A DNA stretch of 64,000 nucleotides. Source: Aricia agestis. Taxonomy: Eukaryota; Arthropoda; Insecta; Lepidoptera; Lycaenidae. The DNA lies in NCBI RefSeq assembly GCF_905147365.1, contig NC_056415.1, forward strand, positions 16,572,001 through 16,636,000, given 5' to 3'. The notes under the pieces are model-generated. The model was not told the origin of the DNA and searched no databases. It worked only from the letters and a program-made list of their open reading frames with translations. Every line of letters starts with the position of its first letter. Position 1 is the stretch's first letter. This document shows, one piece after another, positions 46,431-58,399 of the stretch. The position numbers were made by a program, and so were the translations under genes.

Positions 46431-46628
46431 ATGTTTTTGCTCTCAATTTTTACAATCTCTTTTGTTTTGTCTGCTTTGCCAAACGCGTGGCAAACTCCCG
46501 AACATAACTCGGCAGTTATCAGTAACAATATATTGTTTGGTCCCGGCTCCGTCCGAAAGTCAACAGGGTACGGTACCGCAATACAAAGGCATTTATTGCA
46601 CGAATTTCACGCTCACACGTGGGGTTGA
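46431..46628 (+). CDS. Possible small secreted peptide frame, doubtful
   Basis: An ATG-started frame of 65 codons begins MFLLSIFTISFVLSALPNA, which looks like a signal peptide with a plausible cleavage site after Ala 19. The remainder (WQTPEHNSAVISNN and on) matches no family I know and lacks the dibasic sites of neuropeptide precursors. There is no visible promoter or polyadenylation context. A chance frame next to a MITE is the more likely explanation. Confidence 0.12.
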   Translation: MFLLSIFTISFVLSALPNAWQTPEHNSAVISNNILFGPGSVRKSTGYGTAIQRHLLHEFHAHTWG

Positions 46629-46641
46629 ATGTACGGGATGA

Positions 46642-49600
46642 AATGGTTTTGATACTTGAAAAAAAATACATAGACAATAGGATACGTTGGTAAATTATAC
46701 AGACTATAATAGAGTATTTAATATACAGAGTACCTGTTACAAATTTTATTTAATTTACCTTAAATAAGTAGGTAGCACATAGTATAACTAAATAAGAAAG
46801 AGGCAGGGAATATTTTTTTACATAAGAAAGATGTAAATTAAATATACTATTAACTTACATATTTAATAAGTCAAGATAGCATGTAATTCACATTTAACGA
46901 ATGTTTTTTTTGTTTAATATGATCTGTCAACGAGCTGTAAGCCTGAAGGGTCCGCGTTTCCGGCACTTGTCTGTTGGCATTAGTGACGGCGAGTTGCCGC
47001 TAAACACGTTCTTATAAAACTCATTTGCTAAGATTTAAATGTTTCCTGCAAAGTTTACTTTCGTTTTCTTAGTTTATTAGTATTAATTTTGTTTGTTTAT
47101 AACCTATTTTTAACTTTATATATTTATTATTAAACTATCTAAATGCCACAGGATTATTGAAGCTTATCTATTCCAGATTAAAAACATTATTATTGACATG
47201 AGGATCATTAATGACTATTCCTATATTTAACTGTTAGCGTTTATATTATTAATGAATGAATGAATAAATGAAATATACTTGTTGTGCATAATCACAGTTA
47301 ACATGAAATGAAAGCATAAAATAATGTTATAGGTACCAACTATTATTTTCTGTGTACCTACTGTAATTACAAAGGCAGCGTAATGACTTAACGCGGCGTA
47401 ACCACTGCTACGTGGTGCTACGCCTGTCGATCACCAGTCACTTTCGTTAGATGTCGAGTTAAATTAGAAGAAATTAAAGTATCAAACCGCGTAACCCGCA
47501 GTACACGACATCCCTGTGCGGCCACAGATCGCGGCGGCCGCGGAAGGGTTGCGTCATACCCCACACAATTTTCGTCACGGTTGTACCAAATCTCTACACA
47601 TCCCGTCGCAGACCAAAAAACCACCCCCGATTATTCTGACATGCGATCGAAATATAGAAAAAAGTGTTCGCATTTTCCTACTCTGTGGCGTATATATGTA
47701 AATGCTCCCCTCGCGTCACGCCGAAATACAATTACTAATTTTTTATCCCAACAATGGCTTTTGATAACTAGTTTCTAGTGTAAACAAATTATGCCATTCT
47801 TGTTTGACGTGCGGTGTAATTTGACAGTGTGTTTGCTGATAGAACAAAGTCAGAATTTAAATATTATCTCATTTAGAAAAAAGAATAACCAATTTTAAAA
47901 AAAAGTCTGGTTTTCCTGCCTAGTATATTTAATATTATAAGAGAAGAGAGACAGAGAAAATTTACAACACTACGACGGCATGATACGAGCTTTTACATCT
48001 ATCCCGGCGAACATTGTTTCGTATATTATATTATACGTTTTTTTGGCTATAAAAACTAGATATTTGCGGACAGATTTTGGTCAACATCTTGAGCACAGAA
48101 AATCTCCATTTAGTAGAAGTTTGACAACAAAAACTTGTGTACTATTTTTGCCTAAAATGCCACTTTTCCCCAAAAACGACACTTTTTGGTTAATGCCACT
48201 TTTCGCCAAAAAATCTTACCTCTGCTTAAAAATTCTAATGTCGTCAATTCACCGTATGATACTTGTGAGGTGATGAACATAAAATACTCTAAAGTGTTAT
48301 ATCGGCTCGTTATAAAATGGGCAAATATCATTCCTTTGTCTTGAGCGCTCCGTCAGCGAAACATCTCGAGTGACGTTCGAAAATCGCTTACCACACGGTA
48401 TCACTTGCCACGGGAATATAAACCCTATACTCTAGTATTAAGAGAGTGTGGCGTAAATTTTGACTTTGCACTCCTATGTGTGATGCAGCCATTGGAACAG
48501 TGGGCGGCTGAGAGGTTCTACATTTACTTTGGATGTAATTCATCACAAGGAGTGATGAAAAGTGCATTCTAAGTCATTTTCGTCTAAACTACTTAAATAG
48601 TATGTGTCTGACGATACGCTTCACCATGATGATGCATGATTAAGTCAGCTATTAAGCATTTACCCTCGAAAAAAATGGTACAGCTTAACTCGTATGGTAA
48701 ATATTTTACTTTGGCTTGTAAATGCATTTTTTTTATCTAGAGCTTTAACTAACATTTGAGTACCGTCTATTAACACACACAAACTTTCATCTTTAAATAT
48801 GTTACATCATAAGGTGAACCGTAAGCTGATGATTTTCCAAAACTTACAGATTTCTTGATTTGTATTGCGCTCTATCTAGCTCACACTAGCTCACAATAGT
48901 CACTAGCCACTGTACACAAGCTCCATTATCCCATACATTTATCAAAGTAGCTATTAATCGCGTAAAATGTATATAAAAGTGTTGACATTATGTCTAGGAT
49001 TAGCGGTAATTCGCCCAAAGTAACGGAAGGTGACCGCATATGGCATAAAACTACCCCCAGAATACACTGCTGCGGTAAAATAAACTTTAAATCCAAAGGA
49101 CAGAGTATATTTTAAGTTATCAATTGATGGACTCATAGATCTTAATGATATTAAATAAGTTAAGTACTCAATCATGGCTGGATTAATATTGTTTAAGAAT
49201 AATAAATTACTCTCGTGTAGTGATAAAATTAGTCAAGGAAATAGAAATGTATTTCCTATTGTAGTTACAAAAGTAACTAAGCTGTGACAAAAATAACCTC
49301 ACAAATTACAATCCGTACAATAATTGTAAAAACAAGTAAAGTGTTTCTGTCTCTACGACTAAAGATTATATTATTTTTATTTATTTTATTTTCTTAGGAA
49401 AACTTACAGCATTTTAAGACACCAGTGACACCGTTACACAGCGATAAGCCAATTAAAAGTTTCCACTAGTGTATAATATTATTATAGAGGTAATGTGGCA
49501 AGGAACTGTTACTTCAAGGATGAGATCTGTAAATAAAAAAATAATAAAAGACAAATTTATCTAAAGGAAATCTATAAATCAAGAACAAAAAAAAATAGAG

Positions 49601-49889
49601 AACGATATCTAATCAAAAGAAAGTTCGTATAAAACTCTACTAAGTAGTATTTCATAAATATTGTTATTAGATCAGAGCGACCCCAACGTATTGACATACG
49701 GAACCCTTTATTTGTAGTATTGTTTCCTTCCTAACCGATACTAATTCATTAAGCCACAGATGGTTGGACAGGGTTCTGTATTGCCATCATATTGACTTCT
49801 TATAAGGTTAGCACTGAAGGAGGTAGAAATATATTAAATTCAATCAATTATGATTAACTAGGTTTATTAAAGTGTTAAGCGTGTTGCTA
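46642..49889. other. Unique DNA, no gene seen
   Basis: AT-rich DNA with GC-richer blocks at about 46940-47000 and 47385-47600. Overlapping short frames at 47516-47778 carry no motif. No repeats are recognised. Confidence 0.35.
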
Positions 49890-50187
49890 TATGTAATTTT
49901 TTTTTATGAAATAAGGGGGGCAAACGAGCAAACGGGTCACCTGATGGAAAGCAACGTCCGTGCAAATGGACACTCGCAGCATCAGAAGAGCTGCAGGTGT
50001 GTTGCCGGCCTTTAAGAGGGAATAGGGTAATAGGGGAAGGGAATAGGGTAGGGGATTGGGCCTCCGGTAAACTCACTCACTCGGCGAAACACAGCGCGAG
50101 CGCTGTTTCACGCCGGTTTTCTGTGAGAACGTGATATTTCTCCGGTCGAGCCGGCCCATTCGTGCCGAAGCATGGCTCTCCCAGGTA
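49890..50187 (-). repeat. Rep-A copy, near full length
   Basis: From an inverted A tail and ATGAAATAAGGGGGG to GCATGGCTCTCCCAGGTA. The variable CCCTA region is short in this copy. Confidence 0.85.
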
Positions 50188-50214
50188 TAAAATTTGATAT
50201 TTGATATTTTATCT

Positions 50215-50255
50215 ATCAAAATTCAAATCAAAATCAAATCGAAGTTAATTCAGCT
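50215..50255 (-). repeat. Possible retroposon tail
   Basis: AAATTCAAATCAAAATCAAA is, inverted, a short-unit GATTTT/GATTTG tail like those of insect LINEs or SINEs. No body is recognised. Confidence 0.3.
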
Positions 50256-53200
50256 CTTTATACTATGACTCACTATTTGATCATACTAGTTTCAGTAGTT
50301 AGTAGTTAGATCATACTAATTTAATAAAAAACTGGCTTATTAAATTATTATTGTACGCTAAAGCCACGCTTTTCTGAGCATTAAAAAAAAGAAATTATTA
50401 GAGTGCAAGGAAAACTGTCACAATCCAAAATATTAATCAGATTGTGACCAAAAATTAAAACAAAACAAAATGTTGTGGCGCGTCAGCTTGTGAGGGTGAC
50501 GCCATGATGGATGGAGAGCCAGAGTAATACGGCTAAAGGAGACAAATGCTGTGAATTATTGTGCTTATTCGATTATTCGTTTGTGGATTTGTTAGAACAA
50601 TTCGCTTGAAAACATTCGTGGCTCGTTTTATTCTTTAATATTTACTTTAGTAGAAGGATGTACAGACGAGTAAACCTTAAAGAAGTTGGAACACAAAAAA
50701 ATTAATATTGAATTACTTTACAAGGTGCTTAATTCTTACAAAGAATTGTAACAAATGTAGTCTCTGGCTTAGCTGGGCATCGAAGTGATTGGACATAGTA
50801 TTATCCTCAAGACTTTTAAAGAATTGATAAGTTGTAAAATCTTTAAAATTATCTAATGTTTTTCTGAATTTTAAAAATTCTTCATTTAGACAATCACTCA
50901 CAATATTATAGAAAAGTATTGTATCCCTGTGGATAAGGGAACACTCGTATAAGGTTGTAATGTGTAAAGTTGGCAGTGTATACTGTTGTTGCGGTCGCCC
51001 CACAGCCACGCTCAACAACGTTCACTTGTAAATTTGTGTCGAGTTTATGTAAATAAAAATGCATTTAGAAATAATAAAAGGGTAGATATTTTTTTAAAAT
51101 AAATCACGGATGGAGCTTGCAAACAAATCTTAACAAAAAACGATGGTAATGAGGTCACAAGTCAAAATTCGATAAAGTTCAATTCATACATAAATTACCA
51201 CTTGATCACCAGCTAACTCCAGTATGCAAAATCGATATGGATTATAGCAAATAAAGGCGAATAAATAGGTTTGTAATCGCCTAAATATGTTCGCCGCATA
51301 ACACGATAGGATAGCATTACACAAATTACTACAATTAGTTCTATAAGTAATAAACCAAATTTTCATTATTAAGGCTACCATTACTGCCCTGGAGTACACC
51401 AACAGAGTGCGAGACGCACGGCTGCGCAGCGGATTGCCCGAATTAAAATTTCGAAGCTGGTCACACTCGATAAAGTCGCTTCGTGCCGACCGACGTTACT
51501 AAATGTTTGAGATTCTTGGGGGCTAATTAAGACAGTAAAAGTCAAGTGCAGCTTTCACCTTAATCTACAAGAACGGTCGACGATACCGGTGTAATTTTTA
51601 TCGACTCCGAAAACGGAGGTTCTATTTTTGGCGTTATTTTTTGTATTTTCCGTAATAATTTTTTAAAAATCTTTTTTTGTTACAAATTCAATTTGTTCAA
51701 AGGTACACAGCAGATTTTCTATACTTTTGAGATGCGAGTACCTTGAATACCTCTAAAAATTATCATTGCACCACATCAATCACAAAAAAATGCTCCCAAA
51801 ACATATTTGTCGCAAACAAAAATAGAAAAATATGTTTTCTGCTAGCCACTCAATAACACGCGTTTCGTCCCCTAGCAATCGATAGTTAGTTTTTTGTACC
51901 CTCTGGCATCGACAAATTGTCTTCAAGACGAAATTAATTTGACAGCCCACAAGCCCCCAGACGCCATATTAATGTGGACGAGTAAAAATGTCTGCCAGAA
52001 CTTCGCCTAAACTGTTTTTGTTTTATTGATGGTCCAATAATAAGGGGTGAACTTGGTGACTGCACTTTTAAATTACTTTTTAAATATTTTCGGTTCCTTG
52101 CGCTTTCTGCCAACTTGATTGTAGTATGACACAGATTAAAATATAATTTTGTCAATCAAAACAATGCTAACGAAATATAAAGAAATAAAAATAGTAATTA
52201 ATTGAAATCAGCTATTCTCCTAGTAAACAATAATCTAACGGGTCAAGTTAAAATGCATCAAGCCATTCATATTTCAGGCTGCAGATCGTGTCTTGTGAAG
52301 TATCAAACAATTATTTTCATATTATATAATATGAATATATTATATAAAACATATTATATAAAACTATAGTTTTACTTCTACTGCTACAGACCATTAAAAC
52401 TGAAGTCAGATTATACATTTCAAGTTAATAAAGATACAGGAAAAAAGCGAAACATATCAATATTTCTTTCGCCATATCCAACAGATATCGTAATTACCAA
52501 CTCGAAGAAACTTGTGTTTGATTCAGTTATCAGGCATCGATATACTAGGGGAGAGTAAGTAGGGATGATACGTCGAACAATCGAATAACCAGATAAATCA
52601 GTGTCCGCCAAGTGTTATTGGGTTTGAGGATTCGCAGGTTTATGTCACACGATGGATGGTTTATTGCGTCGTCAAATGTTATTGAAATAGAAGAATAAGA
52701 TGTTTGAAAATACTTGGATGAATTTCATAAGAACGTAATGTTCGATTCGTAGTTTTAGATTCAAAATTAAATATCATATAAAATCTTGGTACGGTAATGG
52801 ACAATAGAAGTATTTTCTGTAAGCGGCCCTCTAGAGTCTAGACGATCAATTTTATTGTGCAATAATATGACAGTCTAGATTTAATATTCCGGCGTCCGCC
52901 TTTCAATCTTATTGTCAAATAAGTGGTTCAATATAATCGTAGGTCAAGGGGTCCGCTTAAGTGATTATAACGGCTGTACTCATTTAATGAGGTAGAGTCA
53001 AGTTACAGTTAAATGAAGAGTTTGACAGGAAATGTTAATGTCAAATTCTTATTGAATTAAATTAAGTAATTATGAAATATCTTTGAGTGCGATAAAGTAA
53101 AGATATAATGCGAAATTTGAAGCTTAATATTTAAAAGCAAAAATCATTCGCAAACTCCAGACCCAAAATCAGTACAATCTCTGCGCCCACGCATGACACA

Positions 53201-54004
53201 ACTGTCGTACATTTTGTAGTATCAATTAAGTAACGTAATGAGTGGTTGTGGGATTTATGGTGGGATAACCCACAATTAAACCTCTTTGTTCCCCACGAGC
53301 CACGCCGCCTTCGACGACCCCACAAAACGCTCGAAGGATATTCGTTCTTTTTTTAAGTTTATCGACAGTTTGAACAATGAATTGTTGACAACACGACTCG
53401 ACTTATTGAAAGTATTTTGTATTGTTATTAAATTATATAGAAGTCGGACCACACCTTGGACGGGCGAAGCGTGCAGACTGCAGATGTTTGGTAATCTTTG
53501 TAGGAAATGTCACCGGTTTATCCTTAATGCTGCAGGTCTAAATGTATTGGTATAGTTTTTATCTTTAATTCCTATAATCTAATTTAGTGTTATAATCACA
53601 TAAAAATGAACTAAATAATAGCAATTATTAGCGATAACAGGATATTTAGTTTTTAGGGCATGTTAAATTACTGTATACGCACAAAAACCTAACTCTCCTG
53701 GTGCAAAAAATATTTTAATAAGATGTCCAAAGCGCGTGATGCATGCAATAAATAAATTTAAATTCTGACAAGCACCTTAGCCAGGTGTGAACATAGAAAT
53801 TGCCTTTTGCAAAGTGGCAAAATGCTTAAACTTAAAAACGCGTAATCCAGGATTAGTGTTGATAGCTTAAGGTGTTGCAACAAGACTGTCAGCTCAGAAT
53901 AATATTATGGACTTACAACTGAATATTATGTAGTCATCAGTTGGTCATGTGTTGGTCATGATCTTATACTGATAAGAATCTAAAACTGATTCTAAAGGTC
54001 AACA
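50256..54004. other. AT-rich DNA, no gene identified
   Basis: No gene or named repeat. A 101-codon minus frame at 50713-51018 has the feel of a decayed coding sequence, but I cannot place it. Palindromic AT repeats occur at 52318-52372. Small GC-richer patches lie near 51400-51500 and 53270-53330. Confidence 0.35.
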
Positions 54005-54367
54005 ATGAAGAGTTCTATGATCAGCCTATCATGGCCATCCGCTGCAAACGGTAATTTCTCCCAAAGATCTCTTATTATCCGGATTTTGCATCATATCAGA
54101 CTTCATCCACCTTCTTCGATCTATCGAGCCGTAGTGCGTTCAACGCTACTTTTTGAAACAACAAGTACATTACTATGTGCTAAGATGTCATATTTTCATT
54201 ATTTTCCTGAGGAAAACGAACCTGATGGCCTAGAAAAGTGGCAAGCTATTATCGTAAACGCCAACAAAATGACATTAGTATTCGCAAGCGAAGCGATGAC
54301 TAAATGTCAAATCGCATACATTTTGTTGGCGTTTACGATAATCGCTTGCCACTTGTTTAGTAGGTAG
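54005..54367 (+). other. 120-codon open frame running into a hairpin
   Basis: An ATG frame beginning MKSSMISLSWPSAANG. The last 44 codons lie inside the snap-back element at 54236-54354. No domain, signal peptide or homology is recognised. If the first 75 codons are real, the hairpin would have replaced the gene's end. Chance cannot be excluded. Confidence 0.15.
54236..54354. mobile_element. Snap-back element (119 bp)
   Basis: 54236-54271 and 54319-54354 are inverted (AAGTGGCAAGC, ATCGTAAACGCCAACAAAAT), with one or two mismatches. An inner inverted pair GACATTAGT / ACTAAATGTC extends the fold. Confidence 0.8.
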
Positions 54368-55320
54368 TTCTCGCATCAGTTTCGGTCCAGATTTCTCACC
54401 ACTTGACTATAAAGCTTCAAGGCGTTAATCAGATATCAGAGATCACTGATCATTCAATTTCAATTCGATTCGAAACAAATTTAATTCAGATCAATTGCAT
54501 GAATCAGCATATTTCCGATAAAAAATTAATTATGACACTTATATTAATAATCATAAGGCACATTTTAATAATATTTTGATCGGACGCATCAATAGAATTT
54601 CAATCTTTTGTCGATCTACCAAGGCTCATATTGCGTTGATTGATTCCATGAAAGGTATTGTAAAGTGCATGTAACCATTCAATATCTCCCATTCATACAC
54701 GTGTAGATACTAATTTGAATGGAACAGCGTTCATTCATGTATTTTGAGACGAGAGCCAACAATGTATGAATAGATTTATAATAAGACTAGTTATGATGGG
54801 TAACTTCGATTATAACAATGATTTGAAATCCTTTTCAAGTTGTTTTACAACACTTCACAGTTTACAATTACGGGTTTATTTATATAAAGTTTGAAGTCAT
54901 TGATAGCATATTTTGTTATTACATTCTTATTATTTCAATCATGCAAAATAATATTCTTAATAACAATTTTGCTAAAAAATCCTATCATTCCATAGAAGAT
55001 TTTTTCCTCTACTATTTCTTAGACGATTTCTTTGTGATTGTTTTTGCCTGGGTGTTAAAAAACCAACGTTCAGGAACATGACACCTACACAACATGAGTC
55101 GAGTTATGATGGCCGTAATGATATGGCGTGATGTACAGTCAGACAGATATCTGATGGATCCTTCTGGAAAATATATTGATTCTTTAATGGCAAAACATCC
55201 ATCTACGTTCAACACGGTAATATTACCATGACAAAAACGAGAGAAATCAAAATAAATAAGGGATCAATACTTTACCATAGAAGTGGCAATAATTATATAC
55301 CTCAGGCCATTTAGCCGAAA

Positions 55321-55470
55321 CTTTTTCGTTTTCGCTTCGTTATAGAATCGCCGATCAAAATGTATGGAATTGACATAAGACGAGTCAAACGTCAGCGTCA
55401 TATTAACGAACGCTTATGTCAATTCCATACATTTTCATCGGCGATTCTATAACGAAGCGAAAACGAAAAG
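55321..55470. mobile_element. Snap-back element with 58-bp arms
   Basis: 55321-55379 and 55413-55470 are inverse complements with one mismatch and one extra T. Landmarks are CGTTTTCGCTTCGTTATAGA and GTATGGAATTGACATAAG. The loop is 33 bp. Non-coding. Confidence 0.9.
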
Positions 55471-55604
55471 ATTTTTGCTCACCCCCCTGTTTAACTTGGT
55501 ACTACGAATATAATATATTCTGTGGTATTACTTAAACTAAAATAAAAGTTAACCGGACGAATCGACACAAAATAACAATAATAATTTAAATCTTCTTAAA
55601 TAAT

Positions 55605-55949
55605 TACTTATTTAGAATTCTCGTGTCACAATGTTAGTTACCGTACTCCTCCAAAATGGCTTTACTGATTTTTACCAAATTTCATATGCATATTATGTTC
55701 AGTAAGTCTGAGAATCGGCTACTGGATACTTTTTATATTAATAAGTGCATATTTTGTTCAATAACTAATAGTAAATTGTTACAAATCGAGACTGACGGCG
55801 ACCATTGTTTGTGCGACGGGATAGCGTCTAGCGATGGACGTTGCCAGGGTGCCATACTTATTTAGTCACTACAATAAAATAATAAAGAACTACATTATAA
55901 CTACAAATAATATAATATATGGCTAAACAACGTTTTCCGGGACAGCTAG
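55605..55949 (+). mobile_element. Helitron 3' part, plus strand
   Basis: Contains TCTCGTGTCACAATGTTAG, CGTACTCCTCCAAAATGGC, TCTGAGAATCGGC and ends CGTTTTCCGGGACAGCTAG followed by T. Matches, inverted, the element at 57113-57340. The 5' end is not found. Confidence 0.7.
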
Positions 55950-55989
55950 TAATAAATATTATTATAACAATGCTGGTAAACTAGATGAT

Positions 55990-56092
55990 AGTTTAACTTC
56001 TAGTTTTTTAAGCTTATTATGTAATTTTTAATTTATAATAATATGGACTATAATTTGTCTGAAATAAACGATTTGAATTTGAATTATAATAT
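55990..56092 (+). repeat. Retroposon-like tail
   Basis: ATTTGTCTGAAATAAACGAT followed by TTGAATTTGAATT, an AATAAA-like element and short-unit tail as seen at LINE 3' ends. Confidence 0.4.
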
Positions 56093-56249
56093 TGTAGGAA
56101 GATCGCCTGAATCACTCTAATTCGCAGAGATCCGTACAGCCAGAAAGATGTATTGTTATTTTTCTAATCGTAGCATCCACAATATTCATTAATTAAGATT
56201 TACATAAAGTAAGTAAGTATTCGTAATCGTACAGTGCACGTAATTTCAA

Positions 56250-56400
56250 TCCATACTAATATTATAAATGCGAAAGTCTGTCTGTCTGTCTGTCTGTTAC
56301 TTCTTCACGCTCAAACCGATGAACCGATTTTGCTGAAATTTGGCATGAAGATACTTTGAGTCTCGGGAAAGGACATAGGATACTTTTTAGTTCCTAGAAG
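56250..56400 (+). mobile_element. Helitron 5' part
   Basis: Starts TCCATACTAATATTATAAAT after an A at 56249, then GCGAAAGTCTGTCTGTCTG, TCACGCTCAAACCGATGAAC and TCGGGAAAGGACATAGGATA. The 3' end is missing; beyond 56400 lies an unrelated GC-richer stretch (56440-56570). Confidence 0.75.
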
Positions 56401-56661
56401 GTACATTTAAGATATTTAGCTGAGTATACCTAGGTCCTGGATCCTGCGCGTGCTGCGTGATCGATGCGGCCACACCCCGTCCCAACCCTATGCTAATATC
56501 CCTTTGTCTCCGACCACGTGAGCGTCCGGGACGACCGGAGTGGGACGAGTGACATCGGAGGACGGACCCCGAGACTTAACTAATGAGGACAATACACCAT
56601 ACCTGTACTATAAGCTACATAATACTACATCAACAAAGTTCCAACTTAGCCAGCTTCAAGG

Positions 56662-56865
56662 CTACTTGAATATTATAGGTTGGATTAAAATTCCTTAGCA
56701 GCGTCATTCATCATGCACAAGTCAATTTATACTTGAAGTACGTCAGCATTTAGATATTTTTCGGTGTTGTAGAATGTAGAGCAAACATTCTACAACATAA
56801 ATTGACTTGTGCATGATGAATGACGCTGCTAAGGAATTTTAATCCAACCTATAATATTCAAGTAG
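56662..56865. mobile_element. Snap-back element with perfect 69-bp arms
   Basis: 56662-56730 and 56797-56865 are exact inverse complements over 69 bp, with no mismatch on base-by-base check. The spacer contains a second hairpin (GTTGTAGAATGT and its inverse at 56765-56796). No coding and no clear target duplication. Confidence 0.95.
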
Positions 56866-57112
56866 GTAACCAATATCTTGGAGAATGCACTAAGAAAATC
56901 ACATATTACCTACATACTTACAAAGAGAAAGAGTGGGGTAAGGTGTTGATAACCAATTCTCTGTAAGTTGTGAAGTTCTTATTATCACCTTCGTCATTCG
57001 GCCATCAGATAAAGGCTCTCAATTCTATTCTCAAACCATATAAAAAGTATTTTTATTTGGTTTAAGATTCTACTCTTGCAATAGAAACGAACTCTATAAA
57101 AATATATTCTTA

Positions 57113-57340
57113 CTAGCTGTCCCGGCAAACGTTTCTTTGCTATATAAAGTATTTCGCCCTTATTATTTTATTGAAGTGACTAAATAAGTTATTATTTATT
57201 CAACAAATGCACTTATCAATATAAAAAGTACCAAGTTGCCGATTCTCAGACCTACTGAATATGCGTATAAAATTCAGTAAAGCCGTTTCGGAGGAGTACG
57301 GTGACTAACATTGTGACACGAGAATTTTATATGTAAGAAG
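57113..57340 (-). mobile_element. Helitron 3' part, minus strand
   Basis: Plus-strand CTAGCTGTCCCGGCAAACG, GCCGATTCTCAGACCTAC and GGAGTACGGTGACTAACATT are the inverse of the element at 55605-55949, about 1.2 kb away. Confidence 0.7.
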
Positions 57341-58010
57341 ATTTGCATGATTTATTCTTTTGATTTATAGAATCGAAGTATTTAAATTTTGAACAATATT
57401 CGACAATGAAATAAGACGTCGTAATCTATGAAATTATTTCCCTTCAGACGTAAGCCCGCGGACTCAACGGGATGAAACAGACATCGGAGACAATATCGGA
57501 GACGCTAACTGTATCCATTGTCGACGTAAATACGCCACATTTGCCGTAATTATACCCTGTCACCCCAAAAGCCGCGTATTAGCCCGCTCCGGACAAACGC
57601 GGGAACTAAACGGTTGTTTCAAACCCTGTAACATACAATGCTCAGTCCCAGTCCTCCTGCTACCGAATGGCAGAACAAAAACAGCATTGGATGAGTCCCG
57701 AAAATTGTCATCGTCAGCTCATCATAGTAAAGAACAGTGGGGTGTCAGACCTATGATTAGAGAATTATTAACGGCGCACAACTTGCAAAAATTTAACCTT
57801 CTGTTATATTTAAACAGTACGTAGTGTTGGCTGTAAATCAGATAGCTGTGTTTTATGTTATGTCTAGAAATTCTGTTGAAATTACAGCATGTACACAGAA
57901 TGAATTTACAGATGAAAACAATCTAGACACGCGGTAGCCTGTCAAGCCAAGTTGTAGTAAATTACAGTGGAAGAAAATAATATGTGAGAAAAACATACTA
58001 TAATATTATC
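57341..58010. other. Unique DNA with a GC-richer block, no gene
   Basis: 57440-57740 is less AT-rich and non-repetitive; no exon could be supported. Confidence 0.35.
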
Positions 58011-58366
58011 GGGGCTAAAATGGTCACATTTAGCAATTCCTCTCAATCAATTCAGCAAATTAATTGTGAAAACTGTCAAACTGACGAATGTCAAATAAAC
58101 TGTACGAATTACTAGATAATATGAATTGCAAGCAGAGTGACCATTTTGCGATTTACAAAAAAATAATCATATTGAATTGAAGTACAGAGGGGCGAAAATG
58201 GTCGCTTTGGAGAATCATATTATGAATCATTTTTTTTATCGTCAAATGGTCACTCTGCTTGCAATAATTCATGTCTAGTAATTCGTACTAATTTGACATT
58301 CGTCAGTTTGACAGTTTTAACAATTAATTTGCTGAATTGATTGAGAGGACTTGCCATTATAGCCCC
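58011..58366. mobile_element. Foldback MITE with GGGGCTAAAATGG termini
   Basis: 58011 to about 58165 and about 58215 to 58366 are inverted copies sharing CCTCTCAATCAATTCAGC, AACTGTCAAACTGACGAATG and GCAAGCAGAGTGACCATTT. The motif GGGGCTAAAATGGTCAC recurs inside as GGGGCGAAAATGGTCGC near 58191 and just outside as GAGGCTAAAATGGTCACA at 58378, so part of another copy abuts it. Confidence 0.85.
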
Positions 58367-58399
58367 GCACTCCTGCGAGGCTAAAATGGTCACATCTTC

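Noticed and set aside
46333..46641. 102-codon plus frame
   Set aside because: Its first quarter is the interior and right end of a MITE and the rest is out of frame with the only other plausible peptide; treated as chance.
50713..51018. 101-codon minus frame as a LINE reverse transcriptase C-terminus
   Set aside because: The residue pattern is only vaguely like one, no RT motif is present and no A-rich tail lies downstream.
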